A stretch of DNA of 64,000 nt from Psychromarinibacter halotolerans (GTDB lineage: Bacteria; Pseudomonadota; Alphaproteobacteria; Rhodobacterales; Rhodobacteraceae): contig NZ_JARGYD010000001.1 in the NCBI RefSeq assembly GCF_029168315.1, positions 868,001-932,000 on the forward strand, given 5' to 3'. Numbering within the stretch: the stretch's first letter is position 1; each line of letters starts with the position of its first letter. The position numbers and the translations under genes are program-made. Shown piece by piece: positions 43,851 through 53,971 of the stretch. Below the pieces are notes generated by a model, which ran no database searches, was not told the DNA's origin, and saw nothing but the letters and a program-made list of their open reading frames with translations.

Positions 43851-44678
43851 TCAAATCTGCCAGACGCGGGGCAAGGGCCCCGGTCTCAGGGTCATAAGCA
43901 CCTGCGCCACCAACCGGCGCAGGGGAAATCCGTCATGGGCCAGCGCGCGCACAACGCACTTGCCGTCCCAGCCGCTGGCGGCGGCCTCGACGCCGTCGGC
44001 GTCCAGCACAGCGCGCACCCGGTCCAGCGCATCCTCGGCCCCCGGCGCGACAAGCGCAACCGTCGCCATCGCCCGCGCACCGCCCAGCACGCCCGGCGCA
44101 TGGCCCCGCGCCAGCGCGGCGTCGGTCAGGCGCAGCGGTTCCAGCAGCACCGGCACGCCGTCGCGCGTCACCTCGCGCCGGTCGGTCACGTCCAGCGTCG
44201 TCAGGGTCTCGCCCATCGCCGCGCGGCCCAGCACCAGCGTTTCGACCGTCAGGCAGGCGGCGTCACGGTCCAGCGCGATGCGGGTCCGGCGGTGTAGGGC
44301 CGAGCGTTCGAAAAGGATCGTCTCTTGCGGCAGCCAGTCGACGTGGGCCCCCGCGCCCGCGCGGATATCGACATCCAGCGTCGCGTGACCGGCCGACGCG
44401 GCATAGGCGCGCTCGGCGGTCTGGGTCGTCGCCGTCACCCGGCACCCTGCCCCCACCTCAAGCGAGAACCGCATGTCGTCGCCGCCGGTCAGCCCGCCCG
44501 CGGTGTTCAGGAACACCACCTCGGGGGTTTCGGAATGCACGCGCGGCAGCATCGCCTTGGCCGAGCCGGACTGATGCAGGTCCTTCAGCCGCGCCCTGCC
44601 CTTGCCCATGACAAAGGACACCGTCGCCCGGCCTTTGGCGCGCTGCATCTGCGGTGCGGAAAGTGTTTCGTCGTACAT
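43851..44678 (-). CDS. ureD: Urease accessory protein UreD
   Basis: 275 residues from ATG 44678 (MYDETLSAPQMQRAKGRATV); a GTG at 44723 would add 15 residues (VTPPPKPSKPK) and neither start has a clear ribosome site. UreD/UreH family features: VVFLNTAGGLTGGDDMRFSL, TTQTAERAYAA and LPQETILFERSAL. UreD is the scaffold that binds apo-urease for UreF and UreG to load nickel. First gene of the urease cluster, divergent from pyrC. UreE, UreF and UreG are not in the window. Confidence 0.93.
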   Translation of the reverse strand: MYDETLSAPQMQRAKGRATVSFVMGKGRARLKDLHQSGSAKAMLPRVHSETPEVVFLNTAGGLTGGDDMRFSLEVGAGCRVTATTQTAERAYAASAGHATLDVDIRAGAGAHVDWLPQETILFERSALHRRTRIALDRDAACLTVETLVLGRAAMGETLTTLDVTDRREVTRDGVPVLLEPLRLTDAALARGHAPGVLGGARAMATVALVAPGAEDALDRVRAVLDADGVEAAASGWDGKCVVRALAHDGFPLRRLVAQVLMTLRPGPLPRVWQI

Positions 44679-44888
44679 CCGGCGTTCTGTCTTTGGCTTC
44701 GAAGGCTTAGGCGGCGGCGTCACCGCCCGCAATCGCCCCCCGCGCGCCCCGACACCTTGCCGGGCCCACCCGGTGGAGCGGGCTGATTTCAGACGCAGAT
44801 TGCCCAAACCCGGAGCGGTTTGTGAAGCCCTGCCGTGAAGGCGTGTTTCGGATGGCGCAACCTGTGGCTTTGCGCTATGGCCTCGCGC

Positions 44889-45923
44889 ATGACCGAAAGC
44901 CTGACGATCCGCCGCCCCGACGACTGGCACCTGCACCTGCGCGATGGCGCGATGCTGGAGGGCGTGCTGCCCGAAACCGCCCGTCATTTCGCCCGTGCCA
45001 TCATCATGCCGAACCTCGTGCCCCCGGTGGTCACGGGGGACGATGCCGCCGCCTACCGCGACCGCATCCTTGCCGGCCTGCCCGACGGCATGAAGTTCGA
45101 GCCGTTGATGACGCTGTATCTGACCGAGGCGACCGATCCCGCGGACGTGGTCGCGGCCGCGAAAAGCGGGCTGATCAAGGCGGTCAAGCTGTACCCGGCC
45201 GGGGCCACGACGAATTCCGCCAGCGGCGTGACGGACTTCGACAAGGTGCGCGGCGTGCTGGAAGCGATGGCCGAGATCGGTCTGCCGCTGTGCACCCACG
45301 GCGAGGTCACGACGCCCGAGATCGACATCTTCGACCGCGAGGCGGTGTTCATCGACCGCGTGCTGGACCCGATCCGCAAGTCCACCCCCGGCCTGCGCGT
45401 GGTGATGGAGCACATCACCACCAAGAACGGCGTCGACTACGTCAAATCGCAGGACGACATGGGCGCGACGATCACGACGCACCACCTTGTCATCAACCGC
45501 AACCACATCCTCGTGGGCGGGATCAAGCCGCACTATTACTGCCTTCCGGTGGCCAAGCGCGAAGAACATCGCGTGGCGCTGGTCGAGGCGGCCACCAGCG
45601 GCAAGGGCCCGTTCTTCCTTGGCACCGACAGCGCGCCGCACATCGACGCGCTGAAGGAACACGCCTGCGGCTGCGCGGGCTGCTTCACCGCGACCAACAC
45701 CCTGTCGGTGCTGGCCGAAGTGTTCGAGAAAGCGGACGCGCTGGACCAGCTAGAGGCGTTCACCTCGCTGAACGGCCCCGCATTCTACGGCCTGCCGGTG
45801 AACGACGCCACGGTGACGCTGACCAAGGGCGATGCCGTGAACTATCCCGCCAAGATCGAAACCGGCGCAGGGCCGGTGACCGTGTTCGACCCCGGTTTCC
45901 CGCTGCACTGGTCCGTCGCGTAA
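44889..45923 (+). CDS. pyrC: Dihydroorotase PyrC (class II)
   Basis: 344 residues from ATG 44889 (MTESLTIRRPDDWHLHLRDG), matching the family length; in-frame ATGs at 44835 and 44877 only add a non-conserved tail. Metal ligands HLH (H14, H16), the carboxylated lysine in IKAVKLYPAGATTN, HGEV, HHL and the catalytic Asp in GTDSAPH. Closes N-carbamoyl-L-aspartate to dihydroorotate in pyrimidine synthesis. Followed 30 nt later by pyrE. Confidence 0.97.
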   Translation: MTESLTIRRPDDWHLHLRDGAMLEGVLPETARHFARAIIMPNLVPPVVTGDDAAAYRDRILAGLPDGMKFEPLMTLYLTEATDPADVVAAAKSGLIKAVKLYPAGATTNSASGVTDFDKVRGVLEAMAEIGLPLCTHGEVTTPEIDIFDREAVFIDRVLDPIRKSTPGLRVVMEHITTKNGVDYVKSQDDMGATITTHHLVINRNHILVGGIKPHYYCLPVAKREEHRVALVEAATSGKGPFFLGTDSAPHIDALKEHACGCAGCFTATNTLSVLAEVFEKADALDQLEAFTSLNGPAFYGLPVNDATVTLTKGDAVNYPAKIETGAGPVTVFDPGFPLHWSVA

Positions 45924-45953
45924 TACCCTGATCTTCAAGAAAGGCCGCCTCCG

Positions 45954-46628
45954 ATGATCCCCACCTCGTTCCCCTCCAAGGAGGAAATCGCCCGTCTGTC
46001 AGCGCAAATGCTGCTGGAGATCGGCGCGGTGGATTTCAACGCGCGCGAGCCGTTCACCTATGCGTCCGGCCTCAAGGGGCCGACCTATGTCGATTGCCGC
46101 AAGATCATCTCTTACCCGCGGGTGCGCGCCACCCTGATGGACTTTCTTGCAGTCACCGTGATGCGCGAGGCCGGGTTCGAGGCGTTCGACAACGTCGCGG
46201 GCGGCGAGACGGCGGGCATCCCCTTCGGCGCGATGGTCGCCGAGCGGCTTGGCCTGCCGATGACCTACGTGCGCAAGAAGCCCAAGGGCTACGGCCGCAA
46301 CGCGCGGATCGAAGGCGTGATGACCGAGGGCCAGCGCGTGCTGCTGGTCGAGGACCTGACCACCGACGGCGGCAGCAAGCTGTCCTTCGTCGATGCGATC
46401 CGCGACACCGGCGCCACCTGCGCGCACACGGCGGTGATCTTCTACTATGGCATCTTCTCGGAAACGATGCAGACGCTGGGCGACCACGGCATCACGCTGC
46501 ACAGCCTGTGCACCTGGTGGGACGTGCTGGCCCACGCCCGGCAGGTCGAAGCCTTCGACAAAGAGACCCTGTCCGAGGTCGAAGCCTTCCTGACCCAGCC
46601 CCGCAAGTGGCAGGCCGCGAACAAGTAA
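45954..46628 (+). CDS. pyrE: Orotate phosphoribosyltransferase PyrE
   Basis: 224 residues. PRPP-binding motif VLLVEDLTTDGGSK, substrate-loop region VRKKPKGYGRNARIEG, and GGETAGIPFGAMVAERL. Converts orotate and PRPP to OMP. In an apparent pyrC-pyrE operon; a GC-rich 18-bp palindrome lies just after the stop. Confidence 0.97.
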   Translation: MIPTSFPSKEEIARLSAQMLLEIGAVDFNAREPFTYASGLKGPTYVDCRKIISYPRVRATLMDFLAVTVMREAGFEAFDNVAGGETAGIPFGAMVAERLGLPMTYVRKKPKGYGRNARIEGVMTEGQRVLLVEDLTTDGGSKLSFVDAIRDTGATCAHTAVIFYYGIFSETMQTLGDHGITLHSLCTWWDVLAHARQVEAFDKETLSEVEAFLTQPRKWQAANK

Positions 46629-46635
46629 TCACAGC

Positions 46636-46653
46636 CCGGCGGACGTCCGCCGG
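46636..46653. repeat. 18-bp perfect palindrome downstream of pyrE
   Basis: CCGGCGGACGTCCGCCGG, eight bases after the pyrE stop. It is followed by CGTGTCTGTG with no T-run, so it is a hairpin that may end transcription with Rho or protect the 3' end rather than a standard intrinsic terminator. Confidence 0.5.
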
Positions 46654-46658
46654 CGTGT

Positions 46659-46690
46659 CTGTGGACGGGCTGTGAAAAGATCCTCCACAG
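46659..46690. repeat. Inverted repeat upstream of dnaB
   Basis: CTGTGGA at 46659-46665 and TCCACAG at 46684-46690, 18-bp spacer, in the 242-bp gap before dnaB. The arms hold TGTGGA/TCCACA, close to the core of DnaA boxes (TTATCCACA), and a TTATCCCC occurs at about 46791; autoregulation by DnaA is a guess. Confidence 0.35.
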
Positions 46691-46870
46691 AATCGGGTTG
46701 ATGGTCTATATGTGGGTACAACGCGGGCGGGTCTTGCCAGATCTGGAATCACGCGACCTCTGAGGCAGCAAGGCGGCGGGTTACCAACCGGGTTATCCCC
46801 GCATTTTTCCAGATAGGACGGACCGTCCGGCTGGGCTATGAGAGCCGAACCGACGGGACAGAGGTGAGGA

Positions 46871-48376
<1,506 letters not shown>

Positions 48377-48400
48377 CGGCAAGAAACGAGCAGACGACAA

Positions 48401-48427
48401 CGGGGAGCCTTCGGGCTCCCCGTTTTT
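48401..48427 (+). terminator. Rho-independent terminator of dnaB
   Basis: CGGGGAGCC-TTCG-GGCTCCCCG at 48401-48422, a perfect 9-bp stem with a UUCG tetraloop, followed by TTTTT. About 25 nt after the dnaB stop. Confidence 0.95.
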
Positions 48428-48457
48428 ATGGCCGGTTGGCTACGTTGGGTGCCTGGG

Positions 48458-50092
48458 TCAGGACGCGGCGCGCCTCAGGCCCTGCGCTTCGGCTGGCGCC
48501 GCAGCGCCACAGCTTGTGGCAAGCGCATCCGTGGCCGTCGCAAGATCGGCGCTGTCGCCCACCCACGACACAAAGCAGTCGGGCCGCACCAGCACCAGCG
48601 CCGCACCGTAGTCGCGCGCCTGCCCTTCGGGGTCGGCCGTCATCACCTGCAACGGAATGCCCGCCTGTGCCGCCGCCGTGCGGAACGCGTCGGCATCGGC
48701 CTCGCGCCCCAGCGCGATCAGGCTGAACCCGCCGTCTTGCAGGTCGAACAGCGTCTTGCCGTCCGACAACTCGCGGGGGGCAAGGTGGAAGCCGGGCCGT
48801 GCCTCGAAGCTGTGCGGGAACACCGCGTCGGCGGTGCCGTCCCGCGCGCCGTCAACAACCGGCGAGCCGCGATAGTTCGGCTGGAACGCGTCGACATCCG
48901 CCGAGGCATTCGATCCCCGCCCGTTCCATGCCTCTTCAAAGGCCGCAAGGTCGGTGTCCGGGTTGTAGGCCGCAAGAAAGTCGCGGTCGGTCTCGATCGC
49001 CTTCTCGATATAGTCCTTGGCCGTCGACCAGAACACCGGACGGCGTTCAAGGTCGTACGAGGCCAGCAACTCCGGCCCCGCCCAGCCGTCGTGAACGGCG
49101 GCCAGCTTCCAGCCCAGATTGCGCGCGTCCTCGAAGCCGGTGTTGATGCCATAGCCGCCATAGGGCGGATGGTTGTGCGCGGCGTCGCCCGCGATGAACA
49201 CCCTGCCCCGGCCATAGCTTTCCGCGATCGCCACGCGGCAATCCCAGAAGCCGCGATGGCGGATTTCCATGTCGATGGGCTCTCCCACCGCCTTTTGCAC
49301 GTAGTCGTGGAAGTCGAAAGTCTCGGGGTCGGCATCCGCCGGGATCGGCGCGTGAAAGAAGAACTCGCCCTCCAGATCGACGCGGCCGAAGAACAGCCAA
49401 TAGCCTTTCAGGTCCGGGTGCAGCACGTTCAGGAACGACTTGCCGGGATGCTTTTCCATCAGCCGCTGATGCAGCTTGTCGGACTGGAACACCAAAAGCA
49501 CCATCGTGCGGTCGTGGTCGAACACGGTCTGCCCCAGCTTCGCGGCCTCGCGGACAACCGAGCGGCTGCCGTCGGCGCCGACGCACCACGCGGCGCGGAA
49601 GCTGTCGGTGCCGCCGTCCTCGCGGCGGCGGGCGGTGACGGTGACACCGCTGTCGTCCTCGGTCACATCCTCGGCCTCGTACCCGGCCAGCAGGCGAATG
49701 TTCGGCAGGTCCGCCGCGCGGGCGCGCAGCACGGCCTCGGTCTGGTACTGCGGCAGGCGTTCGTTGTCGGCGGCATAGAAATCACGGACGAGTTCGCGCT
49801 TCAGCCAGTCATAGTGGTACTTGCCCAGCAGCGTGCCATAGGCGGTCATCCCGCCGATCCCGAAGGATGCGGGCACCGTCTTGGCGGCGCGCAGTTCGTC
49901 CTCGGCGTTCCACGCACGGAAGTGTTCCATCGTGCGCTGGGTCAGGTTCTGGCCCTTGGGGATCAGCTGAGGGCTGGGGTATTTCTCAAGAACCAGAACG
50001 CGCATCCCGCGCTGCGCGAGGTCGATGGCCAGCCCCATGCCGACCGGCCCGCCGCCGACCACGATTACGTCCTGATGCTCTGCGCGTTCCAC
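48458..50092 (-). CDS. FAD-dependent aromatic monooxygenase (phenol/3-(3-hydroxyphenyl)propionate hydroxylase family)
   Basis: 544 residues, group A flavoprotein hydroxylase. FAD dinucleotide motif VVGGGPVGMGLAIDLAQRG near 11-29, DG motif CVGADGSRSVVRE, and GD motif VFIAGDAAHNHPPYGGYGIN near residue 302; the C-terminal thioredoxin-like domain typical of the PheA/TfdB/MhpA class is present. It should hydroxylate an aromatic ring with NAD(P)H and O2; the substrate is unknown. Encoded 53 nt after the IclR gene on the same strand, with a possible shared operator at 50161-50173. Confidence 0.88.
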   Translation of the reverse strand: MERAEHQDVIVVGGGPVGMGLAIDLAQRGMRVLVLEKYPSPQLIPKGQNLTQRTMEHFRAWNAEDELRAAKTVPASFGIGGMTAYGTLLGKYHYDWLKRELVRDFYAADNERLPQYQTEAVLRARAADLPNIRLLAGYEAEDVTEDDSGVTVTARRREDGGTDSFRAAWCVGADGSRSVVREAAKLGQTVFDHDRTMVLLVFQSDKLHQRLMEKHPGKSFLNVLHPDLKGYWLFFGRVDLEGEFFFHAPIPADADPETFDFHDYVQKAVGEPIDMEIRHRGFWDCRVAIAESYGRGRVFIAGDAAHNHPPYGGYGINTGFEDARNLGWKLAAVHDGWAGPELLASYDLERRPVFWSTAKDYIEKAIETDRDFLAAYNPDTDLAAFEEAWNGRGSNASADVDAFQPNYRGSPVVDGARDGTADAVFPHSFEARPGFHLAPRELSDGKTLFDLQDGGFSLIALGREADADAFRTAAAQAGIPLQVMTADPEGQARDYGAALVLVRPDCFVSWVGDSADLATATDALATSCGAAAPAEAQGLRRAAS

Positions 50093-50145
50093 TGGAATCC
50101 TCCCCGCGTTATCCGTGCACCCTTTATGCCTGCGGGGTCCGCAAC

Positions 50146-50958
50146 TTACAAGTTATCTCGCAATGTGAGATTTGACCACTTCGCGATTTCCGCGTCCCCG
50201 GACACCGTCCGCATCGCCAGCCGCGCACTGATGTCGGCGGCGCCGTCAAGGACGCGGTCCGCCAGCCGCGCGCGGATGTCGGCGTCGGTGTCGGTTTCGC
50301 GCAACGTCAGGCACAGGGCCCCGACGGGACTGCGCGCCTGATCGAACACGGGGGCGGCGGTGCCGACGACGCCGGGAGTGACTTCTCCAAACGCCATCGA
50401 ATAACCGTCGCGCCGCACCTGCCGCATCGCGCCGTGTACGGTCTCGGCGGTGTCGCCCAGCCCCAGAGCCTGCCATTCGGGCAAGTGCGTCTCGATGATC
50501 GACAGCGCCTGCGGCTTGGGAAGGAAGGCAAGGATCGCGCGGGCAATCGCGCCGCGCCCCATCGGCATCGGGCGACCGCGCGGATAGCTCGACAGCGGTT
50601 CGGGCTGATGGTTGACCGCGTCTACGCACAGCATCCGGTCCCCGTACCAGCGCACCAGAAGCGCGGTGCCGGGAAACGTCACGGCCAGATCCTCGAGCAC
50701 CGGGTGCGTCGCAAGGATCAGCGGATCGGACAGGCGCAGAAGATAGTCCATCTCGACGATCTTCGGCCCCAGCGTGTAGCCCGCGTGCGGGTGCGACGCC
50801 AGCAGCCCCGCCTCGGACAGGGTCTTGAGATAGCGGTACAGTGTCGGGCGGGCATAGCCCAGCCGCTCCATCATCGCTTCGGGCGTCCACTCCAGCCGGT
50901 CTTCCGTAAACAGTTGCAGGACCGACAAAAGACGCTCGAGGCTGGAGGCAGGTTTCAT
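50146..50958 (-). CDS. IclR family transcriptional regulator
   Basis: 270 residues from ATG 50958 (MKPASSLERLLSVLQLFTED). N-terminal winged helix with PEAMMERLGYARPTLYRYLKTL, then the IclR effector domain (PGTALLVRWYGDRMLCVDAV, RGAIARAILAFLP, GVVGTAAPVFDQARSPVGAL). The start overlaps the TRAP permease stop (TGATG), so it is made from the operon it likely controls. Confidence 0.92.
   Translation of the reverse strand: MKPASSLERLLSVLQLFTEDRLEWTPEAMMERLGYARPTLYRYLKTLSEAGLLASHPHAGYTLGPKIVEMDYLLRLSDPLILATHPVLEDLAVTFPGTALLVRWYGDRMLCVDAVNHQPEPLSSYPRGRPMPMGRGAIARAILAFLPKPQALSIIETHLPEWQALGLGDTAETVHGAMRQVRRDGYSMAFGEVTPGVVGTAAPVFDQARSPVGALCLTLRETDTDADIRARLADRVLDGAADISARLAMRTVSGDAEIAKWSNLTLRDNL
50161..50173. 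promoter_or_regulatory. Candidate IclR operator upstream of the monooxygenase gene
   Basis: CAATGTGAGATTT, 69 bp upstream of the monooxygenase ATG (50092), within the last codons of the IclR gene. It matches CATTATGAGATTT at 53938-53950 in 11 of 13 positions; here it is also part of ATCTC-N7-GAGAT. Confidence 0.35.
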
Positions 50959-52853
50959 CAGGGCTCCGTTTGGGAATTGCGCATCTGGAAGGGAAGCAGA
51001 AGTGTTGCCGCTCCGGCCAGAATTGCAACCACATTGACCACGTGCCCCAGCCCGGCGATCTCGATCGGCAGAATCGCAACCAGTGCGCACGCCATCAGGA
51101 AGATCCGCATCGGCATCGACAACGGACGCCGCAGGTAGCCGAAGATCGCCCCGGTGGCGAAATAGACCCCGGCCAGCGCGCCAGCGGCCTGCCACACGAC
51201 CGTGATCGTGTCGGCCTGCATCACCAGCCCCGGCTCGAACACCATGACGAACGGGATGAGGTAGGCGACCCAGCCGATCCGCACGGCGGTGAAGCCGGTT
51301 TTCATCCAGTCCGCCCCGGCCATTGAAGCGGCGGTGAAGCTGGCCAGCGCCACCGGCGGCGTGATCATCGACAGCATCCCGAAGTACAGCAGGAACATGT
51401 GCGCCGCGATCGGGTTGATGCCCGCCTGCGTCAGCGCCGGGCCGATCAGGCTGGCCAGCAGAACATAGACGCCCACCGTCGGCATCCCCATACCCAGCAC
51501 CACGCTGACGCCGCCCGCAAGCAGCAACAGCAGGAACAGGCTGCCCTCGGCCATCGACACCAGCGACAGCGTCAGCGAGAACGACAGGCCCGACAGGTTC
51601 AGCACGCCGATCACGATGCCAGCGGCCGCCGAGATCACTACGATCTCGATCATCGCGACACCGGCGCGGGGCAGCGAGAAGGCCAGTTCCGGGATCGTCG
51701 CGCGCTTGCCGCGATACGGCAGGATCAGCGCCAGCACCGCCAGCAGCGCGGCCGCCGCCAGCGCCGCCATCTCGGGCCGCCAGTTCAGCACGAACAGCCC
51801 GCCGATCAGCACCACGAAGGGCGCGACGAACTGCCAGCCGTCTTTCAGGACATGCAGCAGCGGCCGGATCTCGACATCCTCGGGCAGACGCAGGCCGGTC
51901 GCGGCGGCGTGGTTGTCGACGTAGAAAAAGATCGCAAGGTAGAACAGCGCCGAGGGGATGATCGCCGCCAGCACCACCGTGCCATAGGGGATCTGCAAGA
52001 ACTCGGCCATCAGGAAGGCCGCCGCGCCCATGATCGGCGGCGCAAGCTGCCCGCCGGTCGAGGCCAGCGCCTCGATCGAGGCTGCGAGGTGCGGCTTGTA
52101 GCCCGCGCGCCGCATCAGCGGCAGCGTCACCACGCCCGACGCCGCGACGTTCGCGACCGCGCTGCCGGACACGCTGCCGAACAGGAAAGACGACACCACG
52201 GCGATCTTCGCGGCACCGCCGCGCGTGCGGCCCACCAAGGACAGCGCGAGGTCGTTGAAAAACTCGCCCCCGCCCGACCGGGTCAGCACCTGCCCCATCA
52301 GCACGAAGGTCATCACCACGACAGAGGTCACCATCAGCGGCAGACCCATCATGCCGTTCGTGTCCATCGCGACATAGATCGCCAGCCGGTCCCACTGGAT
52401 CTGTCGCGACATGCCGAAGGGCAACAGGTGCCCGAACAAACCGTACAGGATGAACACCCCGACGATGATCGTCAGCCCCGGCCCGGTCATGCGCCGCACG
52501 GCTTCGACGGCCAGCCCCGCCAGCACCAGCGCCACGACCAAGCCATCCAGCGGCTTGTAGACCAATTCGTTCACCAGAACCGGATAGGTCCAAGCGACAT
52601 ATCCGGCCGCAACCAGCGCGACAGCCGCCAGCAGCGGGTCGAGGACCGCAAGCGCCCCCCGAAAGCGCGGCGCGATCAGGAAGGCCATCGCCAGCCCAAG
52701 GCCAAGCACGGCGGCAAGGTACTGTTCCGTGTACAGCGCGACGCCAAGCTGGCGCGGCACGTCCAGCGCGAACGCCACCGCGCACAGCATCATCACGCCG
52801 CCAAGGATATGCGCAGCCGTCCGCAGCGCCGGAGAAGTCGGGGTATCAGTCAT
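50958..52853 (-). CDS. TRAP transporter permease, fused small and large membrane subunits (TAXI type)
   Basis: 631 residues from ATG 52853 (GGAG 7 nt upstream). Fusion of a DctQ-like four-helix part (LRTAAHILGGVMMLCAVAFA onward) with a DctM-like twelve-helix part, as in TAXI-TRAP permeases; family motifs VSGSAVANVAASGVVTLPLM, ASTGGQLAPPIMGAAAFLMA, GMGMPTVGVYVLLASL and MLSMITPPVALASFTAA. Sodium- or proton-driven import of a carboxylate delivered by the binding protein encoded 57 nt upstream. Confidence 0.94.
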   Translation of the reverse strand: MTDTPTSPALRTAAHILGGVMMLCAVAFALDVPRQLGVALYTEQYLAAVLGLGLAMAFLIAPRFRGALAVLDPLLAAVALVAAGYVAWTYPVLVNELVYKPLDGLVVALVLAGLAVEAVRRMTGPGLTIIVGVFILYGLFGHLLPFGMSRQIQWDRLAIYVAMDTNGMMGLPLMVTSVVVMTFVLMGQVLTRSGGGEFFNDLALSLVGRTRGGAAKIAVVSSFLFGSVSGSAVANVAASGVVTLPLMRRAGYKPHLAASIEALASTGGQLAPPIMGAAAFLMAEFLQIPYGTVVLAAIIPSALFYLAIFFYVDNHAAATGLRLPEDVEIRPLLHVLKDGWQFVAPFVVLIGGLFVLNWRPEMAALAAAALLAVLALILPYRGKRATIPELAFSLPRAGVAMIEIVVISAAAGIVIGVLNLSGLSFSLTLSLVSMAEGSLFLLLLLAGGVSVVLGMGMPTVGVYVLLASLIGPALTQAGINPIAAHMFLLYFGMLSMITPPVALASFTAASMAGADWMKTGFTAVRIGWVAYLIPFVMVFEPGLVMQADTITVVWQAAGALAGVYFATGAIFGYLRRPLSMPMRIFLMACALVAILPIEIAGLGHVVNVVAILAGAATLLLPFQMRNSQTEP

Positions 52854-52910
52854 CTGCAAGCTCCGAGCGAAACAGGGCGGAGACCGAAGCACCCGCCCGA
52901 TGTCCGCGGA

Positions 52911-53861
52911 TCAGTTGTCGCCAAGCGCGGCGACGGCACCCGGGTGATAGGGCACGTCGATGTCGACGATCATGTCGTCCGGATCCATGCCCCGGAAGCC
53001 GCCGAAGGACTCGGCCAGCACGTCGGCGTTGTCGCGCAGGATGGTGACGATTTCGCCGACCGTCTCGTCCGGCACATGCGCGCCGACAACCAGCATGTAG
53101 TCATAGGCCATCACCGGCATCGCCTCGTCCACGCCGGTGCGGTTGTCGGCGGGCTCGATGGTCGTGACATAGGCCTGCGGCACGATCTCTTGCAGGCGGG
53201 CGACGGACGCCTCGTCGTCGGGGACCGGAACGAAGTGCAGGCCGCCCACGGCGGCGTCGGTCTCGGTCACCTTGCCGGACCCGATGGCGAAGAACGCACC
53301 GTCGGCGCGGCCAGCGGCGAAATCCTCGGCGCCACGCACCACGTTCGGCACCATGACCGGGGTCACGTCGGCTTCGCTCAGTTCAGCCGAGGCAAGGATC
53401 GCATCCACCACGCGGTTGATCGTCACCTGGCTGGTGTAGCCATAGGTGACCGACTTGCCCGCAAGGTCAGCGATGGTCTCGATCCCGCTGTCGTCGCGCA
53501 CGAACACGCCGACATGGAACGGGTACAGCCGCGCGGCGGGCGCAATGTTGGCCAGCTGCTTGCCCTCAAACACGCCGGTGCCGGTCATCGCCTCGGCGAC
53601 CTCGATCGCGTTGGCGATGCCCAGATCCAGCTCTCCCATGTCGATCAGCGGCAGATAGGCGCTGGTGCCCGCAGAGGGCTGGACCAGCGCGTTCACGCCG
53701 TTGTCGGCCAGCACCTTGGCGATGGCAGAGCCCATCGAATAGCCGCTGGTGCCCTGCCCCATCGTGCCAATGCCGAGGGTCTGCGCCTGCGCGCCGCCAG
53801 CCAGCGCGCCCGCAAGCGAACCGGCAACGAGAATCCCCGCAAGGGTCGATTTCAATGTCAT
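52911..53861 (-). CDS. TAXI family TRAP transporter solute-binding protein
   Basis: 316 residues. ATG 53861 has GGAGG 6 nt upstream and opens a signal peptide (MTLKSTLAGILVAGSLAGAL). TAXI-type periplasmic protein: IGTMGQGTSGYSMGSAIAKV, the TAxI-like VQPSAGTSAYLPLIDMGELD, and IADLAGKSVTYG. Captures the substrate (most likely an aromatic or other carboxylic acid, by context) for the fused TRAP permease. Confidence 0.93.
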   Translation of the reverse strand: MTLKSTLAGILVAGSLAGALAGGAQAQTLGIGTMGQGTSGYSMGSAIAKVLADNGVNALVQPSAGTSAYLPLIDMGELDLGIANAIEVAEAMTGTGVFEGKQLANIAPAARLYPFHVGVFVRDDSGIETIADLAGKSVTYGYTSQVTINRVVDAILASAELSEADVTPVMVPNVVRGAEDFAAGRADGAFFAIGSGKVTETDAAVGGLHFVPVPDDEASVARLQEIVPQAYVTTIEPADNRTGVDEAMPVMAYDYMLVVGAHVPDETVGEIVTILRDNADVLAESFGGFRGMDPDDMIVDIDVPYHPGAVAALGDN

Positions 53862-53937
53862 GTCGTTCCTCCCAATCATCGCTCCGGTCCGGCTGTAGGA
53901 TGCCCACCGCGAAGCGTTAACATGCACCTGTGTCCCA

Positions 53938-53950
53938 CATTATGAGATTT
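53938..53950. promoter_or_regulatory. Candidate IclR operator upstream of the TAXI-TRAP operon
   Basis: CATTATGAGATTT, 77 bp upstream of the TAXI protein ATG (53861). Resembles 50161-50173 and shares the CACATTAT edge with the palindrome at 55202-55221. Confidence 0.35.
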
Positions 53951-53971
53951 TGCGCAATCCCGACCGCGCGA

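Noticed and set aside
50959..52785. Upstream extension of the IclR gene at 50146-50958
   Set aside because: It reads the TRAP permease in another frame; the winged helix begins at MKPASSLERL.
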